Origin: Druceiella hillmani
Lineage: Eukaryota; Arthropoda; Insecta; Lepidoptera; Hepialidae
NCBI GenBank assembly: GCA_039881145.1
Contig: JAYKKI010000040.1
Span: 4,293,501-4,357,500 of the forward strand
Length of the DNA stretch: 64,000 nucleotides
Direction of reading: 5' to 3'
Shown: positions 36,326-49,200 of the stretch, piece by piece
Layout of the letters: each line of letters opens with the position of its first letter
Position numbering within the stretch: position 1 is the first letter of the stretch
Program-made: the position numbers and the translations under genes
Notes under the pieces: generated by a model
What the model was told of the DNA's origin: nothing
Databases searched by the model: none
Seen by the model: only the letters and a program-made list of their open reading frames with translations

Positions 36326-36653
36326 TAGAAAATCATACTTTCTTTAACAAACCCCTTGAGTTGTATATTACAATAACTAATGGGAATTTTTAAATTACCG
36401 TTTTAACAAGAGTAACCACGATAACAGATATGTGATACCTGACTCCTTGGATTATTCCGAATAGTAAGCAAATAGATGCCTTTATACTCGTGAAATAATT
36501 CAAAGTATGTTTGGTACGAAATACGTATAAATTATATACAGTAACTTTTTGCATTTTGGATTTGTTTTCGCCTCGAATATACACGAATATTTTTAGTATC
36601 ATTTCTAGCACGTTTTTAAAAAAAACATTTATAATAGATAGTTATATTATACG

Positions 36654-36654
<1 letters not shown>

Positions 36655-36702
<48 letters not shown>
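36655..36702. repeat. (TA)n microsatellite
   Basis: About 48 bp of alternating TA. Confidence 0.95.
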
Positions 36703-36706
<4 letters not shown>

Positions 36707-37433
36707 TAGTCCACTCTCACTACATGAAGTACAAGTGATATTGTTAAAAACATATTAACTTTAGATTAAAATAAATTGACGCGTTTTAAACCGAAGCTGT
36801 GTGATTAACTTAAAAATACACTACAATAGTACAGTAAGCGATCAGAAATAACATTAGCGGTATATGAAACCGACTATGAATCGCCCAAACACTCCAGGAT
36901 AGCAATACCAAAGCTGAAAGCCAAGTTTCTAATACTGAGTCCGTTATTACGTTAAACGATGCAAATGCACGAATCATCGGAAGTACCAAGCAAACATTTA
37001 TACGTGAACGTGGTGCAGTAAATATACGAACGTATTTTCGCCTAAGAAGTAAACGAAGACTCTATTCCTAGCAACGACAAGCCACCAATGTAGGTGAGTA
37101 ATAATTTGAATAAATTTATTTGATTTTAAGCGAAAAGTTATATCTGAAAGAGCACAAAAAAAAAACTCAGTAGTGTGTCAACTATTAAAAAAAATATAAA
37201 CCGTCATGAGACGCCTGGGAGATGTTAAACATGTAATTTTTTTATATTTTTGTATTGAAATATTATTATTTGAATAATATTCAGAAAGTTGTAAAATGAA
37301 AAATAAATATTCAGAAAGTTGTTAAAAACAAAATATTAATTTAATTTCATCATTTTATTTTTATGAAATAATTTATTTCAGAAATATTTCGTAATAATTT
37401 ACTGAAAATATATTTTTCATTTTATAATACTGT
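36703..37433. other. Non-coding stretch
   Basis: No gene. TATTCAGAAAGTTGT is repeated near 37,279 and 37,308. Confidence 0.55.
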
Positions 37434-37545
37434 TAGCCGACAAGACGCAAAGCTGGCCGAATTAAGTCGGAAAGAACCGAGAAGACACAAAACTGACCGA
37501 ATTAAGTCATAAAGACCTGACAAAACGCAAAGCTCTCCGAATGGT
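37434..37545. repeat. 40-bp tandem repeat, three units
   Basis: CCGA at 37,457, 37,497 and 37,537 closes units containing AAGACGCAAAGCTGGCCGA, AAGACACAAAACTGACCGA and AAAACGCAAAGCTCTCCGA. The spacing is exactly 40 bp. The composition is GC-richer than the flanks. Confidence 0.85.
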
Positions 37546-40500
37546 ACGTCGCGACGTGCCATAGAAACGTTTTAACTCCCATCCAAACGCGCCATTACAC
37601 GTTTGACATCAATAAATATATATTTCTTTTTTCTGGACATCTTTTCTTCTTCTTGGGCCTAAATAACGTAGGTAGGTTACAACTCGAATATAATTTTACA
37701 CTCAATTATAATTCTGTGCCCAAAAATATAGTTATGCTATATCGACTCAAACATCCAATCATAGGTGTTTTATCTGTGTAACATTTCAAAAATAAAATCA
37801 TCCAACATAGTAAAATGATCAGTTATTGAATAAAGTTTATTTATAACATTTATCTTAATATGTCTCTTTTCACCGAAAGTTATTTCAATAGAATAATTTA
37901 AATATTGAGTTCGAGAGAATTTTAAGGATTTACCAAGATTTAATTTAAGGCTTTAACCAAGTGTAGATACTGTAAATAAATAGCTGTTTTCTCAAGCCTT
38001 TTCTAGATAAAAAAATTAAAAAATATTATCACTAAATAAAATAGTTAATTTTCATAAACACTTGATAAATTAGTATATTTTATAAAACTAAAGCTTTTTA
38101 CTAGCAAAATATGATTTATTTTTATATTATGAAAAGAATTTTATGAAAAGAAAACATAAAAATTATAGAATTATATCGCGTTCATTTAATGAATTATTGA
38201 TATAATGTGCTATAATTGAATTAATTATAAAATGTGCATAATAACTCAATAACACAAGTTAATAGTGTTATATATTTTAAGAAGAAAAACATATGTTTTA
38301 TATGCTCTTCGTGCGTGTCTCCATATGCTCTTCGTAGTGTAAGCAAGAATGTCCATGATCCACACATTACGTCCCTGAGACCGTTCCCTCCATTAACTGG
38401 CATACAATGGTATACAACCATTTCATCTATATTCATTGCACGTTCAACCACTCCACTTACTTTTAAGCGACAATAGGAGTAATAAGACAATCGTCAAAAA
38501 AATCTAAAATAAAAAAAGAAATTATAATAATAATTAATTCTAGAGCAGTAAAAAAGAAAAAAAAAGAAAAAAACGTGTGTTCGCATCCCTCATATGGTAC
38601 AGGTTTTCATAAATATCTTCAGACTTTTTTCTTGACATTCTAACTTTGAAATTTCAAATACTTATAAAAACAATTTTCCTTAAACTTCCAATGTTGATTT
38701 TCTTTAAACTTACCGCATTGGTAGTGCCTTATAAGCCAAATAATGTGTCATAACTCGTTTTCTCGGGGAACATACATTAAAGTAACTCTCATACAAAATT
38801 GACTAAGTTGCGTGCGTTCGTGCAACAAGTGCGAGACGAGGCGTGTGTTACATACACGACGCTGCAACTATTAGTACTTTATGAGTCCAACAATACCAAT
38901 TGTTTCTAAGTCCAACAGTAACATAAAGCAATAAAACTGAATGCAACATTCACTGTATATGACAAATATATACAGTATACAGAAATGCGCTTCGTGATAA
39001 AATATGAGTAGTGTGAAACTTTCATGGGTTAGAAAGTTTTGGAAACTTTCCCACCACCAATATCAATTTTTTGATCAAAAACATGTCTCGCGTATAACAA
39101 GATGCCTACTCTCCCCATAACAGGATGCATACTATCCCCGATTTTGTCCCCGAATTGCTGTTTTTTCCCGGAATCGTAGTCCCAGATACTATTTTACTAA
39201 ATCTTGATATTTTAGCAGGAATAAAACGCTATTTCTATGAAGAAAGATATTAAAAACCGCTCAAATTCCCCGGATAGAAAAAACGATCCATTAATATAAA
39301 ACAAAATTAGCCAGGAGTTTGTCAGTGCCAACATAAAGTAACGTTCCGTAGTTATTTGTCTGCGGGAATTATTAACGCAAGTTAATTGAACAATTTTAAT
39401 TTTGATTAAAATTCTAATCAAATGCTATCTCGTGATATCTACATTTTCTTAGATTTCTCAAATCCACGATTGAAAAAAGAGAGTGGGATCACATTAATAT
39501 TGAAAACTGATATATAGAACCTCAATCTTTTATGATATTAATGAAGAACGTGTATAAAAGTTCATTACCACTTTGCATGTATGGGGAGATAAATATTTTT
39601 ACAGCATTTTAATTAAAATCCCTATCTACTACCAAAATTGCATGCAAATTAACTTTAGACAGTAGGAAGTGTGAGGCTCTAACTTACGGACAGACGGAAG
39701 GACACGGTAAAGTTATAAGAGTTCCATGTTTGACTATCAATAATCCTAAAAAACATCGTCTGTGGTATTGTGGGTTAATAAATTAATAAACTAATTTTGA
39801 GATTATTTCACTATAATGATCAAAAGAACACTAATGTATTCACTGCTTAAACTGAATGCATTTAGGTCGAATTTAACCAAGAAAAATTAATGACTACACC
39901 TCACATCAACTTTCACTATCCGTCAATCGGCCTATTAGTTAAATCCACTAATATAGGTATAACCTTTGTAGTTTTAAATAATTACATACATAATACCGCT
40001 GTAAATTTATTACATTCCAAAAAGAATTGAATACGTTTAATATGGTAGTACCAATTTTAAAATAATATAATAAGTTTATTGAATCAACCTGTGCTATGTT
40101 AGTTGTCCCTCGCTTCTACCTTTTGTGGGCTCTATATGTAGATGCTTCATAGCTACATTCTTCTAGACTGTCCAGGTTATCCCTAAAACTTCGAAAGTAA
40201 AAAAAAACAATTTTTTGCTAAAAGTCAATGCCAGGCATTTTCAATCCCAGGCAACATTTACAATGTTTTGCACGATTATCGCATCAGATGTAGTCGTGAC
40301 ACGATAGCCAGTTATATTGACGATTAGCCATCAGTGCACACGATCATAAAAAGTTTGGATAAATCATCGTCCGTGGAAACTATACGACAAATTTTGATAT
40401 AAAAAATTTGAACACTTTTCTATAAAAATTTAAATCCTATCGCAAATTTCAATTCCTAACAGCGGCGTCTATTATTTTTCTAACCAACCGTTATTTTATA

Positions 40501-40730
40501 ATGCTCTATTAAAACCATGATTTATTTTCTTAATTTTTTATTAATTTAATAATATATTTACGTATTAGTAAATTAAATTTTATCTCATTCAATCAGATTC
40601 TAGAGTATCCAGGTGGGTGCGAGCCAGAGAGGTCCAGAAATTAACACAACTTTTCCAAGAGAATTAATTAATATTTTTCAATGTGAACATTATACAAATT
40701 TATCTCTTCCTCAATAGAACCTAAATTTAA
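37546..40730. other. Long non-coding stretch
   Basis: About 3.2 kb without a recognised gene. An 89-codon minus-strand frame (38,221-38,490) has no known motif. A CCGTGTCCTTCCGTCTGTCC string on the minus strand near 39,700 may be a scrap of the dispersed repeat family seen at 25,140. Confidence 0.5.
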
Positions 40731-42265
40731 TAAATTATTTTGCAACATATAGACAGTAAATTATTTTGCAATATATAGACAGTAAATTATTTTGCAATAT
40801 ATAGACAGTAAATTATTTTTCAACATATAGACAGTAAATTATTTTGCAATATATAGACAGTAAATTATTTTGCAATATATAGACAGTAAATTATTTTGCA
40901 ATATATAGACAGTAAATTATTTTGCAATATATAGACAGTAAATTATTTTGCAACATATAGACAGTAAATTATTTTGCAATATATAGACATTAAATTATTT
41001 TGCAATATATAGACAGTAAATTATTTTGCAATATATAGACAGTAAATTATTTTGCAATATATAGACAGTAAATGATTTTGCAATATATAAACAGTAAATT
41101 ATTTTGCAATATATAGACAGTAAATTATTTTGCAATATATATACAGTAAATTATTTTGCAATATATAGACAGTAAATTATTTTGCAATATATAGACAGTA
41201 AATTATTTTGCAATATATAGACAGTAAATTATTTTGCAATATATAGACAGTAAATTATTTTGCAATATATAGACAGTAAATTATTTTGCAATATATAGAC
41301 AGTAAATTATTTTGCAATATATAGACAGTAAATTATTTTGCAATATATAGACAGTAAATTATTTTGCAATATATAGACAGTAAATTATTTTGCAATATAT
41401 AGACAGTAAATTATTTTGCAATATATAGACAGTAAATTATTTTGCAATATATAGACAGTAAATTATTTTGCAATATATAGACAGTAAATTATTTTGCAAT
41501 ACATAGACAGTAAATTATTTTGCAATATATAGACAGTAAATTATTTTGCAATATATAGACAGTAAATTATTTTGCAATATATAGACAGTAAATTATTTTG
41601 CAATATATAGACAGTAAATTATTTTGCAATATATATACAGTAAATTATTTTGCAATATATAGACAGTAAATTATTTTGCAATATATAGACAGTAAATTAT
41701 TTTGCAATATATAGACAGTAAATTATTTTGCAATATATAGACAGTAAATTATTTTGCAATATATAGACAGTAAATTATTTTGCAATATATAGACAGTAAA
41801 TTATTTTGCAATATATATACAGTAAATTATTTTGCAATATATAGACAGTAAATTATTTTGCAATATATAGACAGTAAATTATTTTGCAATATATAAACAG
41901 TAAATTATTTTGCAATATATAGACAGTAAATTATTTTGCAATATATAGACAGTAAATTATTTTGCAATATATAGACAGTAAATTATTTTGCAATACATAG
42001 ATAGTAAATTATTTTGCAATATATAGACAGTAAATTATTTTGCAATATATAGACAGTAAATTATTTTGCAATATATAAACAGTAAATTATTTTGCAATAT
42101 ATAGACGGTAAATTATTTTGCAATATATAGACAGTAAATTATTTTGCAATATATAGACAGTAAATTTTTTTGCAATATATAGACAGCAAATTATTTTGCA
42201 ATAAATAGACAGTAAATTATTTTGCAATATATAGACAGTAAATTATTTTGCAATATATAGAAAGT
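40731..42265. repeat. 26-bp satellite-like array, 59 units in perfect register
   Basis: The unit begins TTATTTTGCAATATATAGAC and ends AGTAAA. From the first ACAG (40,753) to the last AAAG (42,261) is 1,508 bp, exactly 58 x 26, and every variant I placed falls on that grid, so there are no insertions or deletions. Most units are identical. Rare variants (ATATATAC, ATATAAAC, CAATACATAG, CAACATATAG) mark single monomers. Several recur at 494 bp (19 units) or 182 bp (7 units). This indicates recent block-wise amplification. Confidence 0.97.
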
Positions 42266-43489
42266 TAATGTGCTATGTAATAACTGTTTATTGTGTACAC
42301 ACACCAAATACTGAGAAGATATATAATTCACATTAGAATGATAGATGTCTACTCGCATTCTGATCTATCTTGTCACTTCTCGTGAGTAAAATTTCTGAGT
42401 AAGTTTATTCCGTCATCCAATTGAGACCCAATTATCTTGAATTGACAATCGTTTGAAGTCATTGGCATACTTTGGCACTTAAGAACAAAAAAATCTATGT
42501 AATCTCTGTTGTATAAATATAATTAACCAGAGAGCAACACAAGTTTTCCAGTCAGTTGGTTAACATGTTAAGTGTTGTTGTCACAATGAAAACGTGTTTA
42601 TCAATTAAAGTGTTTTAGTGTATTAATTAATTACTTACGAGAAATATGATATAACACCCTCAAAGAGAAAAGGTTTAAATACAATATGTGCCAACATTTT
42701 ATAAACGTACAATTAAACTTACATCAGTTAATACCATAAACAAATAAATGAATTTAAAAATAACTGAAGTTCAATTACATTAGGGTGACAACATAAGTAA
42801 GTCGCACTATGATAAATAAACCAACGCTATAGAGTAAAACCCCTTGCACAAAACATTTATCAAAATGAAACGCTCCAATACAAGAATGTTAGGAGCTTAT
42901 AGAAACACGTGTGACCCGCGTCTTGTCAAAGTGAAAAATATAAGGGTTAAAAAATATTTGACAAATAGAATAAAAACATATTGCGATAAAAATTAGTAAC
43001 ACAGTCATATGTTCTTTATATTGTTAAGTAATTTCCCACCGTATCGAATTAATAAAATAAATACTACATCTTTTAATATAAAATAACTTATTGAACAAAA
43101 AAACAATATCTCGCCAATAATCATGCAATAAAAATTTGAACTTACAAACAAAGTAACCATAACAACACCAACAACTCAACACGAAGCAACAGCCATCTTC
43201 CTCCTGTAACTATGACATTTAATACTCTCACTCTAGAGATCAAATCTAATATTAAAGACTCTGAAAGAATTCCATTTTTTGGCCAATTTTCCGAAACTGA
43301 ATTACCGGTTTTAGTTAAGAACCACCTACGTACCTAAAAAAAACCGGAAATTTATCGGCTTGAATCCAATAATGTTCTCAAATTTTTGTAGTTCAAATAT
43401 ATGTGATAATCTAGATTTAAACTTTAAAAAGAACGATACGGTTTTTCTAATATACCGTTAATTAATTAAGGCCTTTACGAAACAATTGC
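42266..43489. other. Non-coding stretch
   Basis: AT-rich flank of the satellite array. No gene was recognised. Confidence 0.55.
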
Positions 43490-43645
43490 GTCTTTTATAC
43501 AAAACTACTTTTGCCCGATAACCCATTTATAAAATGACAAATTTTATATAAAACTACTTTTCTCCAATATTCCCTTTATAAAATGGTACATTTTATATAA
43601 AACTACTTTTGTCCAATATTCCATTTATAAGATGGCAAATTTCAA
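43490..43645. repeat. About 50-bp tandem repeat, three units
   Basis: AAAACTACTTTT starts at 43,501, 43,550 and 43,599. The units contain CCATTTATAAAATGACAAAT and variants. Confidence 0.8.
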
Positions 43646-45007
43646 AAGAGCTTCCACCAAAGTGTTACAATCAAGAAGTCCTGCTCTGCATATTTGATTA
43701 CTTAAATTCTCTATAGGAACAATCCGAAAATAACCACTGAAAAATAAAAAGTACATGATAAAAAAAGTAATTGAACCTTTGAAAAATAAAATTATATCGA
43801 CCAAAAATTCTTTAAAAGAACCAAGAAATAAATCTGCAACTAACTATAGCTCCAATAAAGTATAACTATCCAACATTTGAAAGTGGCGCGCCTCACACCA
43901 CAAGAAACTAAGTCGTTAATTTTATTACATTCAACAGATAATCACTAGTTCTCGTATCCGTATATATGACACCTTTATAATCTCATTCCACTGCTTTCAT
44001 AGCGCTTCCCTCCATTTTATGCATAAACCACAGTTCACTTCCATTCATAAGCATAAGTTGCCGTTACCCAACTTTATGAATGGAAAGTCTGCGCACTTGT
44101 ACACTAACACAAGCACCTTTATTCTTTGCTGGTTTTATTAAAACGACTAACATTCTCTCCCTTGCGACTTTTCATGTGTTACTTCTCTGTCTGCCTTAAT
44201 AAATACATGTACAAATTAAGTATGTGCACATTGGAAACAGAGATTTTTAATTTGTATTATAAAGGTAGATACATTGAGTACTATATCGTTATCGAAATTT
44301 TTATTTCTTCATTTGCATATTTTTAAATAGGATTGATCTAATTTATCGCCTCTTGGAAGCATATTAAATCTTTCAACAGGTATCTTTAGAATACCGGCGG
44401 CAGGGAACGAGCATTCGCATCGAATAATGAGGATGTAACAGATATGAAAGAATTTTTTTTAAATTTCATGCGACTTATGAAAGAAGTTTTTTATTTTGCC
44501 CAAGTAATCGGAGATTAAATTTTGATAGTAATCAATTTTAAACTACTACCAGATAGCGGTATATGTGTTTATTTGTGTGCTTCTGTTCAAATTACCGCCA
44601 AATATCGATGTGTTTTTATTTGGGTGTATATGTTTGTCTGTCACACGATATAGCGTCTAAACTAATAGACTGATCTAGATACATTTAGGAAATGTTTTTA
44701 TAAACTTTTTTATTATTTTAATTCTAAAATTAAAGGTTACTTTATCTGGAATAAAATTAAAAATTTGACGTTCTCAAAAAATCGAAAAAGGATTTTCGAA
44801 GTTTTCGTATTATCATTACTTTAAAAGTTAAATAATATACCATAACCTCTTTTCTCTAACAAAATTCAAGTAGATTGTATGCGTTAGTAAAGCGAAAGTT
44901 GCACAAGTTACGAGGCAAAGGTTAATACCAATAAACCCTTGCTGCGACATTACAAAAAAAACACATTCCGAATTGCTTTTCGCAAAAAAACATGCGCGGC
45001 ATAGCTT
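43646..45007. other. Non-coding stretch with a hairpin and possible repeat scraps
   Basis: A bulged hairpin lies at 44,037-44,091 (TTCCATTCATAA pairs with TTATGAATGGAA). The 44,560-44,690 part (GTTTGTCTGTCACACGATAT and GATCTAGAT) looks like a decayed dispersed element, unplaced. No gene. Confidence 0.5.
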
Positions 45008-45210
45008 ATTAATTAGTTGATAAACAGTCGATAAACACCAAGAGGACGACAGTCATTAATTGTTAAACAGACGATAAATTTAAAATTATTAGTTGATAAA
45101 CAGTCGATAATTTAAAATTATTAGTTGGTAAACAGTCGATAATTTAAAATTATTAGTTGGTAAACAGTCGATAATTTAAAATTATTAGTTGGTAAACAGT
45201 CGATAAATAC
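45008..45210. repeat. 32-bp tandem repeat
   Basis: AAACAGTCGATAA lies at 45,098, 45,130, 45,162 and 45,194, exactly 32 bp apart. Two irregular units precede them at 45,022 and 45,065. The unit contains TTATTAGTTGGTAAACAGTC. Similar phrases (ATAAACACCAAGAGG and ATAAATACCAAAAGG) occur at the two borders. Confidence 0.85.
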
Positions 45211-45424
45211 CAAAAGGTACGACCATCTCGTCGGCGTATGAAGGGCGTACTGGAGACTCCATCGACAATAATTTATAAGGGTACCGCGACGGCAGCTTAA
45301 TCGGGAGAGTTAGCGGAAATTATAATCGTTTATTTCTATCTCGATCGTTCTATTTGTACCTGCGTGAATAAGAGAAAAAATGACACAAGAATTATTTAAA
45401 TTTCGAATGATTTGTATTTCGTAT

Positions 45425-45455
45425 AGCGAAAGTGATAAAAAGTATCACTTTCGCT
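45425..45455. repeat. Perfect 13-bp hairpin
   Basis: AGCGAAAGTGATA pairs with TATCACTTTCGCT around AAAAG. It looks like a bacterial terminator stem but sits in eukaryotic DNA without a U-tract or gene, so I call it only a hairpin. Confidence 0.8.
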
Positions 45456-46837
45456 GCCCATCGTGAAAGTCGCTTTAATTTCTCCATTAGATGATAGTTC
45501 ATAGCTCCATGGTAAAAACTGTGTCATAAGATAATTGATTCTTAAAGGAACTAAATATTTGTTATTAGAAATTTCACAGCACGGTATTTTAGAATAAAAT
45601 TATTTTCATTGCAAAAGCATCTACGTACAAATGAAAGGGCGCCACTAAGAGACTCAATGGTGAATGATCAGGGTAGTTAAATTAATCTACATTAGTTTTA
45701 CAGATTTTTTTATAGAAAAATTCGCTAGTAAAATTCTTTGTTATACGAATTGAATTTCGAAAAATCACCCTAACAACCACACATTATTAATTATTTATCC
45801 ATATAATAAATAAAAACATACCAATTTTAAATTACGTTATAAATTGGTTTTCTCTTGTAATGTTATAATTCTAATAAAATTATGAATTAAAAAAGCTATT
45901 CCAACACAGACTACCTCGATTCGCCATTCATCTTTTTTAAACAGGCGTCTACAATCAATTCAAACTACATACGTTAAAGTCTTTGGGCCAAAACCATTTT
46001 TAGCTGAAGAACCATAATTTTTGAAAACTTAATTTTTTTCCATCCATATTCCTAAGTATTGTAGTATTAATTTGATTAAATAAAAATGTTAGCTGGAATA
46101 AAAATAGAACCATTAATTATAAGTAAAGAAATTCCTTTATCCATAAGATAACACAAAAAAAATTGTAAGACACAGATAGGGCAAAATATCGGTCAAACCT
46201 TTTATGATGTGTTTTGCAACACTACAAAATGCATCAGAAGCATTCGCCACATAAAACGCTCTCCGCCTTTCGCGAAACCTTCGCAACAGGTTTTTTGTTT
46301 CAGTTTACATAGATTATTACTATATTTTTCCTTTTATATTGTATAATTACGGTTAATTCGTTTTTCTGAAGTCTTTTTTGCTGATCAAGTACTCCAAATA
46401 CTAACTAATAAAAGGAAAAGTTGGAAGTATTTCTGCTATACGTTCAGTTACTATGTCATTTATCGCCTGATACCAATCTACACACAGTCTTGATGTAAGT
46501 TTTGATGAAGTTATAATTTTTATGTAAATTCCAAATGTCTCAGTCAAGAGTATAAAGATTTTAATATATCCCATAACGTCAAACGATTTCTTCTTATCCG
46601 ATAACCTAAACCTGATCAAAAGAAAAATATATCTAACCCTAGCTTTTTGAATTTCATCAAGCTCCCATGACTTTATCGCTTATGACTTTATCACTAGTCT
46701 TCCCATGACTTTATCACTAGTCCAAAAACTACTAAAATCAATATTGAATTAGTTAGGCTCCAGTAAGGGTTCAATCTCCTACATCGAATAGTATGTATAC
46801 ATTCGACTACCAACTAACACAAAGCAGACTAAGTACT
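45456..46837. other. Non-coding stretch
   Basis: No gene. CCCATGACTTTATCACTAGTC is partly repeated between 46,665 and 46,725. Confidence 0.55.
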
Positions 46838-46861
46838 CTATATTAGCAAGTGCTAATATAG
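46838..46861. repeat. Perfect hairpin at the edge of island G
   Basis: CTATATTAGCA pairs with TGCTAATATAG around AG. It holds two TTAG/CTAA half-sites and lies about 60 bp before the GC island. Confidence 0.75.
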
Positions 46862-46899
46862 ACAGAAGGAACTCGTACAAAGTGAATTTGGAACGAGCA

Positions 46900-47260
46900 A
46901 ATCGACTCTCAGGAGTTCCTTCCACCGCCGTGGACTTGCCCACACATAGTTCACACTGGGGACGCCCGCCGCGGTCCTTAAAAAGACGACGCGGCGAGCG
47001 TACGCCGGCCGCGCCGCATCGTCAATCTCGGCGCGCCTCGCTGACCGCCTCCATATTAATGAGGCGGCGGCGTGGCCCGCCATCGATAGAGCGGGGGGTT
47101 CTGCGGGAGGCGACAGGCGGGGGCGGTACGGGCGGACGGGAGGCGCGCGGGGGGCGGGCGGTCGTTATAGTGACGGCGCCGCCGCCGAGGCTTTGTGCTG
47201 CGACGGCGGAGGCGAAAGCGCCGCGATATCGCACGAGTCGCGCATCGGTTCGGTTCAGCT
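46900..47260. promoter_or_regulatory. GC/CpG island G with a TAAT core in a GC palindrome
   Basis: One of the two largest islands. CCGCCTC (47,045-47,051) and GAGGCGG (47,061-47,067) form a perfect 7-bp stem around CATATTAAT. GCCATCGATAG follows at 47,080-47,090; GCCAT is a PHO/YY1-type core. Open frames on both strands (up to 126 codons) are Arg/Pro/Ala/Gly-rich with no domain and are best explained by composition. A candidate enhancer, promoter or Polycomb-type element. Confidence 0.45.
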
Positions 47261-47466
47261 AAATATTATTTTATTTATGCAAGTGATGCTTTTTAGCAAT
47301 GATACGAAATTAAAACACGTTATGGTATATGGAACGATTTTAATGAGTGTCGTCACCGAAATTAAATAATAACTTTTGTTGAACAGTTTTAACGAACATT
47401 TGACCACTGAAGTTATATAATTTTGGACTAGTTCACCGCTACCACCTACACTGCCGACGAGTAACA

Positions 47467-47467
<1 letters not shown>

Positions 47468-47546
<79 letters not shown>

Positions 47547-47548
47547 AA

Positions 47549-47584
<36 letters not shown>
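47468..47584. repeat. Compound (TA)n-(TG)n-(TA)n microsatellite
   Basis: TA run 47,468-47,524, TG run about 47,525-47,546, then TA run about 47,552-47,584. Confidence 0.95.
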
Positions 47585-47587
<3 letters not shown>

Positions 47588-48869
47588 ATCTGCCCTAAAC
47601 TAATTATGGTATTTAAAATGGATAACAATTTTATTTCGAGGTGTCTCGCAAACATATCCCCCTATTTTAGTCCTTCCTATTTGATAGGGCTAAAAAAATT
47701 TCTACGTAGGTTTATCATGGGGATTATCACAGGTTCTCATTTTTTTACTAAGAAAGAATGTCTTGGTATGCCAACACAGTCCCCATTTTAGACCTTATTA
47801 AAAGCGTGGGAAGCTGTAATTTTGCTCTAATTTTTCGCGAATTCTGTAATTACACAAAAAAATACTAAAAAGAGCTAAATATAAAATACCAAAAAAATTA
47901 TGAGTAATCAAACGAAGGTACAATATTTTTTGGCCGGGAGACCTCATTAGTTGAATGTAGACCATGCCGGCATGTTAGTGCAAATTGAATGTGCAATACC
48001 TTAGGGTTCAATTCAGTCATCTATCCATTACATCTCCACCACACATCTATCCATTATATCTCTACACTATTTCAGTGTAGAGATGTAATGGATAGATCAA
48101 CTTTGGATCTTGCACCCTATTATTATAACTATTCCATATTATATAAATATATAGCCCGATAGTCTAGCCTTTAGTCTAAATTCACTCACTTTGTTGAAAA
48201 TAATAATAGGTAGGCGAAAATAAGTCAATTCAGAGTGCTGCTATAAAATTTTCCTTTCGCAACAAGTATATATTAAGCAAGCTTTATTTCACCAACATAT
48301 AAACTCAGATATTTATTACACAAAATATAAAAGTAACGCTTTGTTGCCTTGACTTATACTCCACAGGCTACTGCAAAAGGAACATTTGAAATCACACAAA
48401 ATTCACAGCTGGAAACTCATTCAGTCAATCTGACATTTTAAAATTCTTTGGCGAAAATCTCTACTCTGTGCGAATGTTTGACCACAGACTATTATGTATT
48501 TGGCATTAACACTATGAACGATGAATCTTTTAATGTATGTTTAATATATAATTAAATGTTTTTGTAACACATATATTACTTAAGTCTAGCTTTATGCACT
48601 CCTTCTCCATATAAACTTTAACTATGCCAAATCACACACTCCTCCGTGCACGCAATATGCTTAAAAAAGGGTACAAAGTTTTCTCTTCGCGTATTAATGT
48701 GTAGATTTAAAATATCTTCCGGTATGAACATGTAAATGTTAAAAAGCTCACTATTTTTTACAATGTGCGGTTTATTTCCAAAAAACAAATATTGTAAGTA
48801 CATGTTTTTCTAAAAGTTAATATGAAGCTTTTCCTCGTGTAACTCTGCATGAATTAAAAGAAAGCGTTG
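47585..48869. other. Non-coding stretch
   Basis: No gene was recognised except for short chance frames. A strong hairpin in it is listed separately. Confidence 0.55.
48045..48097. repeat. 24-bp-stem hairpin
   Basis: The left arm 48,045-48,068 (ATCTATCCATTATATCTC then TACACT) pairs with 48,074-48,097 with one mismatch and a 5-nt loop. A direct copy of part of the left arm (CATCTATCCATTACATCTCC) precedes it at 48,019. It may be the remains of a small foldback element. Confidence 0.85.
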
Positions 48870-49200
48870 AACCGATCCGATGCGCCCCAGGCAGCCCATC
48901 AAGTAATCCACCCCAGGCGCGACGGGGGTGGCGCGGCCGGACACCGACTAAATAATGCCGCGCCCGCTCCCCCGCGTGCACCCCCACACACCCGCCACCC
49001 TCCACCTACCGCCCGCCGCCCGCGCGCCCGCGGCCGCCCGTGAATTTGTCACGGCGCGCGGCGCGTTGTTTTTTACGTCGCGCGCGCCTGGAGCCGCGCC
49101 AAGAGCGAGCCGCCACCCCCCTGCACCCTCGCGCTACCCCCGAAGCCACCCGCCGTCCGCGCGCTTCACTTGCCGCGAGCCGTGCCTAGATACACTTACT
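48870..49200. promoter_or_regulatory. GC/CpG island H
   Basis: A roughly 330-bp CpG-rich block. GGCGCGGC (48,930-48,937) and GCCGCGCC (48,957-48,964) make a perfect 8-bp stem around a loop ending ACTAAATAAT. The plus-strand frame 48,955-49,272 is Pro/Ala/Arg-rich and not convincing as protein. Just downstream is GTACCTAGCTATA (49,212-49,224). A candidate regulatory island. Confidence 0.4.

Noticed and set aside
38221..38490. 89-codon minus frame as a gene
   Set aside because: No recognisable motif and a plus-strand frame covers the same place. Not supportable.
40731..42265. CRISPR-like array
   Set aside because: Units are contiguous and nearly identical with no variable spacers, and the genome is an animal's. 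It is a tandem satellite.
45425..45455. Bacterial-type terminator or microRNA precursor
   Set aside because: The stem is only 13 bp with a 5-nt loop and no U-tract. It is too short for a microRNA precursor.
46882..47262. 126-codon open frame over island G
   Set aside because: Arg/Ala/Pro/Gly-rich, overlapped by open frames on the other strand, no motif. Base composition explains it.
47468..47584. Z-DNA-forming or regulatory element from the (TG)n run
   Set aside because: A compound microsatellite is sufficient explanation; no independent evidence of function.
48045..48097. microRNA hairpin
   Set aside because: The 5-nt loop and 24-bp perfect stem are too short and too perfect. No known mature microRNA is recognised.
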